Shown piece after piece: positions 26,402 to 34,165 of a stretch of 36,998 nucleotides of DNA; within the stretch, counting starts at the first letter, position 1; each line of letters begins with the position of its first letter. The notes under the pieces are model-generated. The model was not told the origin of the DNA and searched no databases. It was given only the letters and a program-made list of their open reading frames with translations. Both the position numbers and the translations under genes were made by a program. This DNA comes from Candidatus Alistipes stercoravium (lineage in GTDB: Bacteria; Bacteroidota; Bacteroidia; Bacteroidales; Rikenellaceae), in the NCBI GenBank assembly GCA_019119615.1, contig DWWQ01000053.1, positions 1-36,998 on the forward strand. The letters are read 5' to 3'.

Positions 26402-26989
26402 ATGGCCGAGAAACTCTACTATTCGATGGGCGAGGTCGCCGAGATGTTCGATGTCAATCCGTCGCTCCTCCGCCATTGGGAGACGCAGTTCAGCGTGCTC
26501 CGCCCCAAACGGAACAAGAAGGGCAACCGCCTCTTCACGCCGCAGGATGTCGAGAATCTGAAGCGCATCTACCATCTGGTCAAGGAGTGCGGCATGACGC
26601 TCGACGGTGCGAAACGGGCTTTGCGCCACCAGCCTTCGGGCGGAGCCGCAGAGCGCGAGGCGGAGCTGCTCGAACGCCTGCAACGTATCCGGGCCCTGCT
26701 GCTCGAGGTGCGTGAGGACCTTCGGGAGGTCCCGGGCGAGGTGGTGCGACCCGATGCCGTTGCGGCTGCGGAGCCTTCGTCCGACGCGCAGTCCGCCGCT
26801 CCGGCCCCCCGGGGGCGCAAGGCGCGGGCCGTCGTGCGTATCGACGAACAGACGGGCCTTCCGGCCGATGCCGGGACGGCTTCCGGCGAAGGTACCGCGG
26901 CCAAGCCCGCGACGCGCAAGCCGCGCCGCAAGAAGGAGGAGCCCGAGCACCAGGAACTCTTCGCCTTTTACGAGCAGTCGCTCTTCTGA
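26402..26989 (+). CDS. MerR-family transcriptional regulator
   Basis: 195 residues from the ATG at 26402, 2 bp after the methyltransferase stop codon. The N-terminal winged-helix is MerR-type: YYSMGEVAEMFDVNPSLLRHWETQF (about 6-29), then KGNRLFTPQDVENLKRIYHLV. A short helix (about 80-105, rich in Arg/Leu/Glu) may serve for dimerisation. The remainder (about 110-180) is Ala/Pro/Lys/Arg-rich low complexity, and the end HQELFAFYEQSLF looks ordered again. There is no recognisable effector domain and no clustered cysteines, so it is unlikely to be a metal sensor. Its targets are unknown. This compact form is common in Bacteroidetes. Confidence 0.85.
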   Translation: MAEKLYYSMGEVAEMFDVNPSLLRHWETQFSVLRPKRNKKGNRLFTPQDVENLKRIYHLVKECGMTLDGAKRALRHQPSGGAAEREAELLERLQRIRALLLEVREDLREVPGEVVRPDAVAAAEPSSDAQSAAPAPRGRKARAVVRIDEQTGLPADAGTASGEGTAAKPATRKPRRKKEEPEHQELFAFYEQSLF

Positions 26990-27028
26990 CCGTAAACGGC
27001 GACCGAATCAGATCCAAAATCATGGAGT

Positions 27029-27811
27029 ATGAAAATCAAGGATATAACCGACGTTATCGAAACCTTTGCTCCGCTCCGCTGGCAGGAATCCTATGACAAT
27101 GCGGGACTTGTGGTCGGCCGTGAGGAGGACGAGGTGCATGCCGCCCTGCTGGCGGTGGATGTTACCGAAGAGGTGCTCGACGAGGCCGAACGCACGGGGT
27201 GCGATCTGGTCATCACGCACCATCCGATCGTTTTCCACGCCCTCAAGCGCTTCAATTCGGCCGATCCGGTGCAACGGTGCGTCGAGCGTGCGATCCGCCG
27301 GGGCATTGCGCTCTACGCCTGCCATACGAATCTCGACAGTGCACCGGGGGGTATGAGCTGGCGCCTGGCCGAAGAGCTCGGTATCGGCTGTCTCGGGCTG
27401 CTGCAGCCCGTAGCCGAACCGGGTGTGGGCTTCGGGGTTGTCGGGAATCTGGCGGAGGAGACCGACACGCTGGATTTTCTGCGCCGGGTGCAGCGGACGC
27501 TTGGTGTGCGTGCGATCCGCCACAGCGACGTGGCGAGCCCCACGATCCGCCGTGTGGCGGTCTGTACCGGCGCCGGGGCGTCGCTTATCGGCGAGGCGCG
27601 GCGTGCCGGGGCCGATCTCTACCTCACGGCCGACATGAAGTACAACGACTTCATGACCCCGGATAACGCCCTCACCGTAGCGGATATAGGCCATTTCGAG
27701 AGTGAATATTGCGCAATTCAACTTTTATTTGATATTTTATCAAAAAAATTATGTACCTTTGCGGTTCGCAAGAGTGAATGCTCTCGCAATCCGGTGAATT
27801 ATCTGGTTTAA
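27029..27811 (+). CDS. Nif3-like dinuclear metal centre protein (short form)
   Basis: 260 residues. Nif3/YbgI/YqfO proteins hold a two-metal site; GTP cyclohydrolase I type 2 activity has been reported for some members, but the role is unsettled. Metal-ligand motifs: ITHHPIVFHALK (about 63-74), CHTNLDSAPGGM (about 98-109) and the C-terminal DIGHFESEY (about 222-230). The PII-like insert that makes many relatives about 365-370 residues long is missing, giving the short YbgI-like form. The last 60 bp are AT-rich and contain a promoter-like sequence for the next gene. The zinc-ribbon gene follows, a common pairing. Confidence 0.88.
   Translation: MKIKDITDVIETFAPLRWQESYDNAGLVVGREEDEVHAALLAVDVTEEVLDEAERTGCDLVITHHPIVFHALKRFNSADPVQRCVERAIRRGIALYACHTNLDSAPGGMSWRLAEELGIGCLGLLQPVAEPGVGFGVVGNLAEETDTLDFLRRVQRTLGVRAIRHSDVASPTIRRVAVCTGAGASLIGEARRAGADLYLTADMKYNDFMTPDNALTVADIGHFESEYCAIQLLFDILSKKLCTFAVRKSECSRNPVNYLV
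27728..27761 (+). promoter_or_regulatory. Promoter-like TTTG-N22-TACCTTTG inside the nif3-like gene
   Basis: TACCTTTG at 27754-27761 is an exact -7 match; TTTG at 27728-27731 has a slightly long 22-nt spacer. It lies in the last codons of the nif3-like gene and would give the zinc-ribbon gene (27834) its own transcript with a leader of about 65 nt. Confidence 0.55.
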
Positions 27812-27833
27812 GTCTAAATTCTAAAGACAATAT

Positions 27834-28592
27834 ATGGCGACACAAAAGAAGACTGCCGAGGTTGATTATTCGATGCAGGAGAAGATTCTGGCGCTCTATG
27901 AGTTGCAGAAGATCGACAGCAAGATCGACGAGATCAACAAGGTGAAGGGTGAGCTGCCTCTCGAGGTTCAGGATCTCGAGGACGAGGTGGCCGGGATGAA
28001 GACCCGCATCGATCACATCAATGCCGAGATCGAGGAGTTGAACAACCTCACGAAGCAGCGCAAGCGCGAAGTGGATCAGGCCCGGATCATGATCGGCAAC
28101 TACAAGGAGCAGCAGAACAACGTGCGCAACAACCGCGAGTTCGACGCCATTTCGAAGGAGATCGAGTATCAGGAGCTCGAAATCGAGCTGGCCGAGAAGC
28201 GCCTGAAGGAGTATGCCGCGGGCGTCAAGGCGAAGAAACTGCAGTTGGAGGAGGCCGAGGGCGTGCTTGCGGAGCGTACGGCGGATCTCACGGACAAGAA
28301 GTCCGAGCTGGACGGCATCGAGGCCGAGACGGCGCCTCTGGTTGCCGAGTACGAGGCGCAGGAGGCCCGTGCCAAGGAGAAGATCGACGAGCGCCTGCTC
28401 ACGGCTTACGAGCGTATCCGCCGCAATGTCCGCAACGGCCTTGCCGTCGTAACGGTCAAGCGCGACGCCTGCGGAGGCTGCTTCAACCGCATCCCGCCCC
28501 AGCGCCAGGTGGATATCCGCCAGGGCAAGAAGATCATCGTCTGCGAATACTGCGGACGCATCCTCGTCTCCGATCCCGCCGAGGCCGAATAG
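27834..28592 (+). CDS. Coiled-coil C4-type zinc-ribbon protein
   Basis: 252 residues. Residues about 15-185 form a long charged helical region with heptad-like patterning (LYELQKIDSKIDEINKVKGE, EVAGMKTRIDHINAEIEELN and so on), predicted as an antiparallel coiled coil. The C-terminus carries a C4 zinc ribbon: CGGC near 213-216 and CEYC near 236-239. Proteins of this layout occur widely next to nif3 genes; their function is unknown, though nucleic-acid binding has been suggested for the ribbon. Start at 27834 gives MATQKKTAEVDYSMQEKILA. An intrinsic terminator follows. Confidence 0.9.
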   Translation: MATQKKTAEVDYSMQEKILALYELQKIDSKIDEINKVKGELPLEVQDLEDEVAGMKTRIDHINAEIEELNNLTKQRKREVDQARIMIGNYKEQQNNVRNNREFDAISKEIEYQELEIELAEKRLKEYAAGVKAKKLQLEEAEGVLAERTADLTDKKSELDGIEAETAPLVAEYEAQEARAKEKIDERLLTAYERIRRNVRNGLAVVTVKRDACGGCFNRIPPQRQVDIRQGKKIIVCEYCGRILVSDPAEAE

Positions 28593-28618
28593 TGCCCTGC
28601 GGATGATGGACATCGAAA

Positions 28619-28648
28619 AAAAGCTCCCGAACGACCGGGGGCTTTTTT
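28619..28648 (+). terminator. Intrinsic terminator of the zinc-ribbon gene
   Basis: AGCTCCCG (28622-28629) pairs with CGGGGGCT (28636-28643), one T.G pair, 6-nt loop, extended by flanking A/T pairs and followed by a T-run to 28648. Confidence 0.88.
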
Positions 28649-28684
28649 CGTTTCTGTTCCGAAATGCCCCGATGTATGTCCGGG

Positions 28685-28704
28685 AATGTTAATTTATTAA
28701 CATT
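28685..28704. promoter_or_regulatory. Operator-like palindrome upstream of nadE-rseC-rnf (AATGTTAAT-TT-ATTAACATT)
   Basis: A 20-bp palindrome with 9-bp perfect arms and a 2-nt centre. Its core TGTTA-N6-TAACA is the same as in the two sites upstream of por. It is close to the Rex consensus TTGTTAA-N4-TTAACAA. It is centred about 40 bp upstream of the -7 box at 28735. The binding protein is inferred, not shown. Confidence 0.65.
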
Positions 28705-28710
28705 AAAATT

Positions 28711-28742
28711 TTTCGGACTTTGGCAAATAATCTTTAAATTTG
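28711..28742 (+). promoter_or_regulatory. nadE-rseC-rnf promoter (TTTC-N20-TAAATTTG)
   Basis: TAAATTTG at 28735-28742 is an exact -7 match. TTTC at 28711-28714 has the right 20-nt spacing with one mismatch; an exact TTTG at 28719-28722 is too close (12 nt). The expected start near 28748 gives a leader of about 27 nt. Confidence 0.65.
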
Positions 28743-28774
28743 CGGAGTTGTAACAACCGCCTTAAATTACTGAC

Positions 28775-30355
28775 ATGAAAATAGCCATAGCCCAGCTGAA
28801 TTACACGGTCGGGGATATCGAGGGGAATGCCGCCAAGATCATCGAAGCGGTGGGCCGGGCGAAAGCCGGCCGTGCCGATCTGGTGATCTTCGCCGAACAG
28901 GCCGTGAGCGGTACCCCGGGCTTCGATCTGCTGCGCAAGACCACCTTCCTCGAGTTGTGCGAGGAGGCGTTGGAGAAGATCGCTGCCTGTTGCAGCGGCA
29001 TTACGGCGCTTGTGGGACTTCCGGTGCTGACGCGTGAAGGCACGATCAGCGCCGCCGCCCTGATCGAGAACGGCAAGGTCCAGCGATATATCGGCAAGAA
29101 ATACATTACGGCCCGTCGCGAGATGGGTTTCCTGATCCCCTCGAAAGGCTTTGAGTACATTACGGTCAAGGGGCACAAGTGCGCCGTGGTCGTAGGCGAC
29201 GACTTGAGCCGCGAGCGGGATTTCGACAAGTCCGTGGAGACGATCCTTTCGATCAACGCACGCCGCTACGGCAAGGGTACGATGACCTACCGCTACGAGA
29301 TGATGCGCGACCTGGCTTTCGTCGAGGGGAAGAACCTCGTAATGGTCAATCAGGTCGGCGGCTCGACGGAGATCGTCTACGACGGTACTTCGGGTGCGAT
29401 GAACAACCGCGGCGAAGTGGTGTTGATGCTGAAGAGTTTCGAGGAGGATTTCGGAGTTTTCGATACGAATGCCGAGGCTGCGCCCATCGCAGTCTCGTCG
29501 TCGTATAATGAGCGTACCCGCCTGGTATACGAGGCGGCCCGCTGCGGACTTCGCGACTTTTTCCGCAAGAACGGCTACGAGAAGGCCTCGATCGGCCTTT
29601 CGGGCGGTATCGACTCGGCTGTCGTGGCCTCGCTGGCCGTCGATGCGCTGGGGGCAGACCGGGTTCATGCCCTGCTGATGCCTTCGCCCTTCTCCTCCGA
29701 CGCGTCGGTCGAGGATGCCAAGCGCCTGGCGGCCAATCTGGGCATCGGCTACAATGTCATTCCCATTTCGGAGATCTATACGAGTGTGGTGAATACGCTC
29801 AAACCGGTGATCGGCGGCCTGCCGTTCGACTCCACGGAGGAGAACATCCAGACGCGTATCCGTACGGTGCTGCTCATGGCCCTGCAGAACAAGACGGGCT
29901 ATGTGCTGCTCAACTCCTCGAACAAGAGCGAGAATGCGCTGGGTCTCTGTACGCTTTACGGAGATACGGCCGGAGCCTTCAGCCCCACGGGCGACCTCTA
30001 TAAGAGCGAGATATACGACGTGGCCCGCTATATCAACCGGACGCAGGGCAATCCGATTCCCGAGAGCATCCTGACCAAGGAGCCTTCGTCGGAGCTGCAT
30101 CCCGGACAGAAGGACAGCGACATCCTGCCTCCCTACGAGGTGGTGGACGCCATCCTTTTCCGTATGATCGAAGAGGGACAGCATCGCGAGGAGATCGTCA
30201 ATGCGGGGTTCGATGCCGAGGTAGTGGAGCGGATCCACTCGATGATCATGCGCAACGAGAAGAAGCGTTACCAGTTTCCTCCCGTGCTGCGCCTTTCCTC
30301 CTGTTCGTTCGGCCACGAACGGCTGATGCCCCTCACGAACAAATACGGCGACTGA
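28775..30355 (+). CDS. nadE: NAD+ synthase with glutaminase domain lacking the catalytic cysteine
   Basis: 526 residues. NadE amidates nicotinic acid adenine dinucleotide to NAD+. The C-terminal synthetase is intact: PP-loop SGGIDS (276-281), SSNKSE, LYGDTAGAFSPTGDLYK, and the late EPSSELHPGQKDSDILPPY. The N-terminal nitrilase-fold domain (about 1-255) should release ammonia from glutamine using a Glu-Lys-Cys triad. E41 (FAEQAVSG) and K108 or K109 (YIGKKYITARR) align plausibly, but the nucleophile position, usually VCEDIW-like, reads VVGDDL: G141 (codon GGC at 29195) replaces Cys. The LPNYxVFDExRYF loop is also missing, so the enzyme may use free ammonia. The domain is shortened compared with typical glutamine-dependent enzymes. 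Only 4 bp separate it from rseC. Confidence 0.9.
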   Translation: MKIAIAQLNYTVGDIEGNAAKIIEAVGRAKAGRADLVIFAEQAVSGTPGFDLLRKTTFLELCEEALEKIAACCSGITALVGLPVLTREGTISAAALIENGKVQRYIGKKYITARREMGFLIPSKGFEYITVKGHKCAVVVGDDLSRERDFDKSVETILSINARRYGKGTMTYRYEMMRDLAFVEGKNLVMVNQVGGSTEIVYDGTSGAMNNRGEVVLMLKSFEEDFGVFDTNAEAAPIAVSSSYNERTRLVYEAARCGLRDFFRKNGYEKASIGLSGGIDSAVVASLAVDALGADRVHALLMPSPFSSDASVEDAKRLAANLGIGYNVIPISEIYTSVVNTLKPVIGGLPFDSTEENIQTRIRTVLLMALQNKTGYVLLNSSNKSENALGLCTLYGDTAGAFSPTGDLYKSEIYDVARYINRTQGNPIPESILTKEPSSELHPGQKDSDILPPYEVVDAILFRMIEEGQHREEIVNAGFDAEVVERIHSMIMRNEKKRYQFPPVLRLSSCSFGHERLMPLTNKYGD

Positions 30356-30359
30356 TCCC

Positions 30360-30779
30360 GTGGCGCAGCTGATTGAACATAGCGGGATCGTGGAGCGTAC
30401 GGATGCGCGCACCGTATATGTGAAGATCACTTCGCAAAGTGCCTGCGGAAGTTGCCATGCGCGTCAGGCCTGCGGCATGTCGGAGAGCGGGGAGAAGATC
30501 GTTGCCGTGCGGACTGGGGATGCCGGACGCTATGCGGCCGGCGATTCCGTTTGTGTGGGCGTGCGGCGGGGTATCGGCATGCGTGCCGTGGCTGTGGCCT
30601 ATCTCGGGGCGCTGCTTGTGCTGTTGGCTGTTCTCTTTGCGGCGAATCTTCTTCTGGGCTGGAGCGAAGGGATGAGTGCCCTGGCAGCCGTGGCGGGCGT
30701 GGCGCTCTACTATGTGGCCCTGTGGCTGTTCCGACGGAAAATTGAACATACCATTCATTTTACAATAAACAAAATCTGA
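30360..30779 (+). CDS. rseC: RseC/MucC family positive regulator-like membrane protein
   Basis: 139 residues, starting at GTG 30360, 4 bp after nadE. The N-terminal part carries C29-x2-C32-x5-C38 (ACGSCHARQACG), the hallmark of RseC/MucC proteins. Two membrane segments follow, about 76-95 (VAVAYLGALLVLLAVLFAAN) and about 101-123 (GMSALAAVAGVALYYVALWLF). In Escherichia coli RseC is tied to SoxR reduction together with the Rsx (Rnf) complex, and genes of this family often precede rnf genes in anaerobes. The stop codon overlaps the rnfB start by one base (TGATG), so it belongs to the rnf operon. It may assist Rnf assembly or electron transfer. Confidence 0.88.
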   Translation: MAQLIEHSGIVERTDARTVYVKITSQSACGSCHARQACGMSESGEKIVAVRTGDAGRYAAGDSVCVGVRRGIGMRAVAVAYLGALLVLLAVLFAANLLLGWSEGMSALAAVAGVALYYVALWLFRRKIEHTIHFTINKI

Positions 30780-31798
30780 TGCAAGTATTACTTTACACGA
30801 TCTTGACGTTGTGCGTGTTGGGAATTCTCGCGGCCGTGGTGCTCTACTTCGTGGCGCAGAAATTCCGCGTCGAGGAGGATCCGCGAATCGACGAGGTGGA
30901 GAAGATGCTCCCGGGCGCCAACTGCGGAGGCTGCGGATTCGCCGGATGCCGCGGCATGGCCGACGCCCTCGTGAAACGCGATGACATTTCGGAGCTGTTC
31001 TGCCCGGTGGGCGGCGGCGACTGCATGAAGGCCATTGCGGCGTATCTGGGCAAGGCGGCTGCGGAGAAACAGCCCGAGGTGGCTACGGTCCGCTGCGGCG
31101 GAACGTGTGAGAAGCGTCCCCGGACGAACGATTACAACGGCGTGCGGTCGTGCGCCGTGGCTTCGTCGCTCTATGTCGGCGAGACGGCCTGTGCCTTCGG
31201 ATGTCTGGGCTTCGGCGACTGCGTCGTGGCCTGTGCTTTCGATGCCATCCACATCAATCCCGCCACGGGGCTTCCCGAGGTGGATCCCGAGAAGTGTACG
31301 GCCTGCGGCGCCTGCGTGAAGGCCTGCCCGCGCATGATCATCGAGTTGCGCAAGAAGTGGCCCAAGAACCGTGCGGTCTATGTTTCGTGCGTTTCGAAGG
31401 AGAAGGGCGCCGCGGTGATGAAGGCCTGCAAGGCGGGCTGCATCGGCTGCGGGAAGTGCGAGAAGGTCTGCACCTTCGGAGCCATCACGGTCGAGAACAA
31501 CCTCGCCTATATCGATCCGCAGAAGTGCAAACTGTGCCGCAAATGCGTGAACGAGTGCCCGACGGGCGCCATCCGTCTGGTCGGCATGGATCCGCTGCCC
31601 AAGGAGCCCAAGACTCCCGCAGCCCCGGCCGCTCCGAAGACTGCCCCGGCTGCTGAAAAGCCGGCTCCGGCTGCAAAAGAACCGGTAAAGGAGGCCCCGG
31701 CCGCTCCGAAGGCTGCCCCGGCCGTCAAGCCGGAAGCCCCGAAGGCCGTTGAGGCTGCGGAGCCAAAGCAGACCGTTGCACCTGTCGAAAAATCGTAA
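30779..31798 (+). CDS. rnfB: Rnf complex subunit B (ferredoxin-type Fe-S protein)
   Basis: 339 residues. RnfB is the entry point for electrons from reduced ferredoxin into the Rnf ion pump. A membrane anchor spans about 4-25. The Fe-S domain follows with ANCGGCGFAGC (C49, C52, C57) and C75. Four ferredoxin-type motifs follow: CAFGCLGFGDC...C (about 137-149), CTACGACVKACP (about 178-189), CIGCGKCEKVC (about 221-231) and CKLCRKCVNECP (about 250-261). After about 275 the tail is rich in Ala, Pro and Lys (repeated PAAPKAAPA-like units) and probably disordered. Order rnfB-C-D-G-E-A is typical of Bacteroidetes and clostridia-like clusters when B comes first. Confidence 0.95.
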   Translation: MQVLLYTILTLCVLGILAAVVLYFVAQKFRVEEDPRIDEVEKMLPGANCGGCGFAGCRGMADALVKRDDISELFCPVGGGDCMKAIAAYLGKAAAEKQPEVATVRCGGTCEKRPRTNDYNGVRSCAVASSLYVGETACAFGCLGFGDCVVACAFDAIHINPATGLPEVDPEKCTACGACVKACPRMIIELRKKWPKNRAVYVSCVSKEKGAAVMKACKAGCIGCGKCEKVCTFGAITVENNLAYIDPQKCKLCRKCVNECPTGAIRLVGMDPLPKEPKTPAAPAAPKTAPAAEKPAPAAKEPVKEAPAAPKAAPAVKPEAPKAVEAAEPKQTVAPVEKS

Positions 31799-31816
31799 AA
31801 ACCGCAAGCAGAACAT

Positions 31817-33160
31817 ATGAAGACATTTCCAATGGGCGGAGTCCATCCGTCGGAAAACAAATTGAGCGGTGCGAAGCCGATCGAGGTGCTTCCGTTACCC
31901 GATGTCGTAACGATTCCGCTCGCACAGCATATCGGCGCTCCTGCCGTGGCCAAGGTGGCCAAGGGCGACAAAGTGCTCACGGGACAGCTCCTGGCCGAGG
32001 CGGCCAGTTTCATGTCGGCGAATATCCACGCGTCGGTTTCGGGCACGGTAACGGCCGTAGATCTGCAGCCCAACGGACAGGGGCTGCGCCAGATGATGAT
32101 TACGATCAAGCGCGAAGGCGACGAGTGGGCCGAGGGCATCGACCGCTCGGAGACGCTGGTCCGCGAATGCACGCTTTCGGCGCAGGAGATCATCGCCCGC
32201 ATCAAGGACGCCGGCATCGTCGGCATGGGCGGCGCGACCTTCCCCACGCATGTGAAACTCTCGATCCCTCCCGGCAAGAAGGCCGAGTGCGTGATTATCA
32301 ACGGCGTGGAGTGCGAACCTTACCTTACGTCCGACCATCGCACGATGCTCGAGCACGGCGAGGAGCTGGTCGTGGGCGTAACGATCCTGATGAAGGCCGT
32401 CGGGGTTTCGAAGGCCTATATCGGCATCGAGAACAACAAGCCTGACGCCATTGCCCACCTGCGGGAGATCGTCCGCAACTATCCGGGTATCGAGGTCGTA
32501 CCCCTTCAGGTGAAGTATCCGCAGGGCGGCGAGAAACAGCTTATCGCGGCCGTTACGGGACGTCAGGTTCCGCCTCCGCCGGCCCTTCCGATCGATGTGG
32601 GTGCCGTAGTTTGCAACGCCTCGACGACCTATGCCGTCTACCGGGCCGTGCAGAAGCGCATGCCGCTCATCGAGCGCGTTGTAACGGTTACGGGCAAGGG
32701 GCTGAAGAATCCGCGCAACCTGCTGACCCGCATGGGTACGCCGATCACGACCCTGCTGGAGGCCGCCGGAGGACTTCCGGAGGGCGACTGCAAGGTGCTC
32801 AATGGCGGTCCGATGATGGGCCGTGCGATGGTGCAGCTCGCATCGCCCGTAACGAAGGGCTGCTCGGGTATCACGGTCCTTTCGGGACGCGATGCCGTGC
32901 GGCGCACGGCACAGCAGTGCATCAAGTGCGCCAAGTGCGTCTCGGCCTGCCCGATGGGTCTGGAGCCCTATTTCCTTTCGAAGATGACCCAGAAGAAGAA
33001 CTGGGACGAGATCGAGGCCCGCATGATCACCTCGTGCATCGAGTGCGGCAGTTGCCAGGCGACCTGCCCGGCCTACCTGCCTCTGCTGGACTGGATCCGT
33101 CTGGGCAAGCAGACGGTCATGGGACGTATCCGAGCCCGTGCGGCCGCGGCCAAGAAGTAA
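31817..33160 (+). CDS. rnfC: Rnf complex subunit C (NADH/FMN and Fe-S subunit)
   Basis: 447 residues. RnfC is the cytoplasmic subunit where NAD+ is reduced. The N-terminal region contains GGVHPSENK (about 7-15) and a lipoyl/barrel-sandwich-like segment GAPAVAKVAKGDKVLTGQLL. The flavin/NAD-binding core shows GMGGATFPTHVKL (about 136-148) and INGVECEPYLTSDHRTMLEH (about 160-180). Two 4Fe-4S motifs follow: CIKCAKCVSACP (from about 368) and CIECGSCQATCP (from about 407). The long C-terminal repeat region of enterobacterial RsxC is absent; 447 is normal for anaerobic bacteria. 18 bp downstream of rnfB. Confidence 0.95.
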   Translation: MKTFPMGGVHPSENKLSGAKPIEVLPLPDVVTIPLAQHIGAPAVAKVAKGDKVLTGQLLAEAASFMSANIHASVSGTVTAVDLQPNGQGLRQMMITIKREGDEWAEGIDRSETLVRECTLSAQEIIARIKDAGIVGMGGATFPTHVKLSIPPGKKAECVIINGVECEPYLTSDHRTMLEHGEELVVGVTILMKAVGVSKAYIGIENNKPDAIAHLREIVRNYPGIEVVPLQVKYPQGGEKQLIAAVTGRQVPPPPALPIDVGAVVCNASTTYAVYRAVQKRMPLIERVVTVTGKGLKNPRNLLTRMGTPITTLLEAAGGLPEGDCKVLNGGPMMGRAMVQLASPVTKGCSGITVLSGRDAVRRTAQQCIKCAKCVSACPMGLEPYFLSKMTQKKNWDEIEARMITSCIECGSCQATCPAYLPLLDWIRLGKQTVMGRIRARAAAAKK

Positions 33161-33185
33161 AAATGAACAAAACAAATTCGCGTTT

Positions 33186-34151
33186 ATGGCAAATAAACTT
33201 ATCGTAGCTCCCGCACCGCATGTGCAGACCTCGCAATCGACGGCCTCGATCATGCGCGATGTGGTGATTGCTCTGATGCCGGCGCTGGTTGTTTCGACCG
33301 TGGTCTTCGGTGCGAACGTGCTGCGTGTCGTGGCGTTGTCCGTTGCGGCCTGCGTGGCATTCGAGTACTTGATCCAGCGCTTTCTGGTCCGCGGCCCGCT
33401 GACGATCAACAACGGTTCGGCCGTGGTAACCGGCCTGCTGCTGGCCTTCAACCTTCCGGCGACGATTCCCTGGTGGATCGTCCTCATCGGCGCCTTTGTC
33501 GCCATCGCCGTGGCCAAGATGACCTTCGGCGGTCTGGGTAAGAACCCCTTCAATCCGGCCCTTGTGGGACGTGTGTTCCTGCTTGTGGCCTATCCGGTGC
33601 AGATGACCACCTGGCCGCTGCCCGTCAGCGGATCGTTCGACGCCCTCTCGGGTGCCACGCCGCTGGCCGCCGTCAAGCATGGTGCTGCCGCCGATGTGCT
33701 CGGATTCCAGGAGATGCTGCTGGGCAACATGCCCGGTTCGCTGGGCGAGGTTGCCGCCGTGGCGCTGCTCTGCGGCTTCGTCTATCTGCTCTGGCGGCGT
33801 GTCATCACCTGGCATATCCCCGTTACGGTTCTTGCGACGATGGCCCTCTTCGCCTTCGTCTATGCACTCTCGAACGGTGAAGGCGGAGCGCTGCTGTGGC
33901 AGCTGCCGCTGTTCCATGTGCTGGCCGGAGGCGCGATTCTCGGTGCGGTCTTCATGGCTACGGACTATTCGACCTCGCCGATGACCGTCCGCGGCGGTGT
34001 GATCTTCGCCGTGGGTATCGGTATCATCACGATGCTGATCCGTCTGTGGGGCGCCTATCCCGAGGGTATGTCGTTCGCGATCCTGATCATGAACGCCTGC
34101 GTGCCCCTGATCAACAAATATGTCAAACCCAAGCGCTTCGGCGTAAAATAA
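33186..34151 (+). CDS. rnfD: Rnf complex subunit D (membrane flavoprotein)
   Basis: 321 residues from the ATG at 33186 (MANKLIVAPAPHVQTSQSTAS, the usual RnfD opening). It is a polytopic membrane protein with about nine to ten hydrophobic segments. The covalent FMN motif SGATPL is present, with T158 the likely attachment residue; the flavin is transferred by the ApbE flavin transferase. RnfD forms part of the ion-translocating membrane core. It starts 25 bp after rnfC. Longer in-frame sequence upstream overlaps rnfC and is hydrophilic and basic, so it was not used. Confidence 0.95.
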   Translation: MANKLIVAPAPHVQTSQSTASIMRDVVIALMPALVVSTVVFGANVLRVVALSVAACVAFEYLIQRFLVRGPLTINNGSAVVTGLLLAFNLPATIPWWIVLIGAFVAIAVAKMTFGGLGKNPFNPALVGRVFLLVAYPVQMTTWPLPVSGSFDALSGATPLAAVKHGAAADVLGFQEMLLGNMPGSLGEVAAVALLCGFVYLLWRRVITWHIPVTVLATMALFAFVYALSNGEGGALLWQLPLFHVLAGGAILGAVFMATDYSTSPMTVRGGVIFAVGIGIITMLIRLWGAYPEGMSFAILIMNACVPLINKYVKPKRFGVK

Positions 34152-34152
34152 A

Positions 34153-34157
34153 GGAGG
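34153..34157 (+). promoter_or_regulatory. Shine-Dalgarno (GGAGG) for rnfG
   Basis: GGAGG lies 8 nt before the rnfG ATG at 34166. A strong SD is uncommon in Bacteroidetes, and here it fixes the start codon. Confidence 0.6.
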
Positions 34158-34165
34158 TGCAGGCA

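Noticed and set aside
28703..30430. 575-codon open frame antisense to nadE
   Set aside because: Covers nadE, its promoter and the palindrome; no domain content.
31895..33553. 552-codon open frame antisense to rnfC and rnfD
   Set aside because: Shadow of GC-rich rnf genes.
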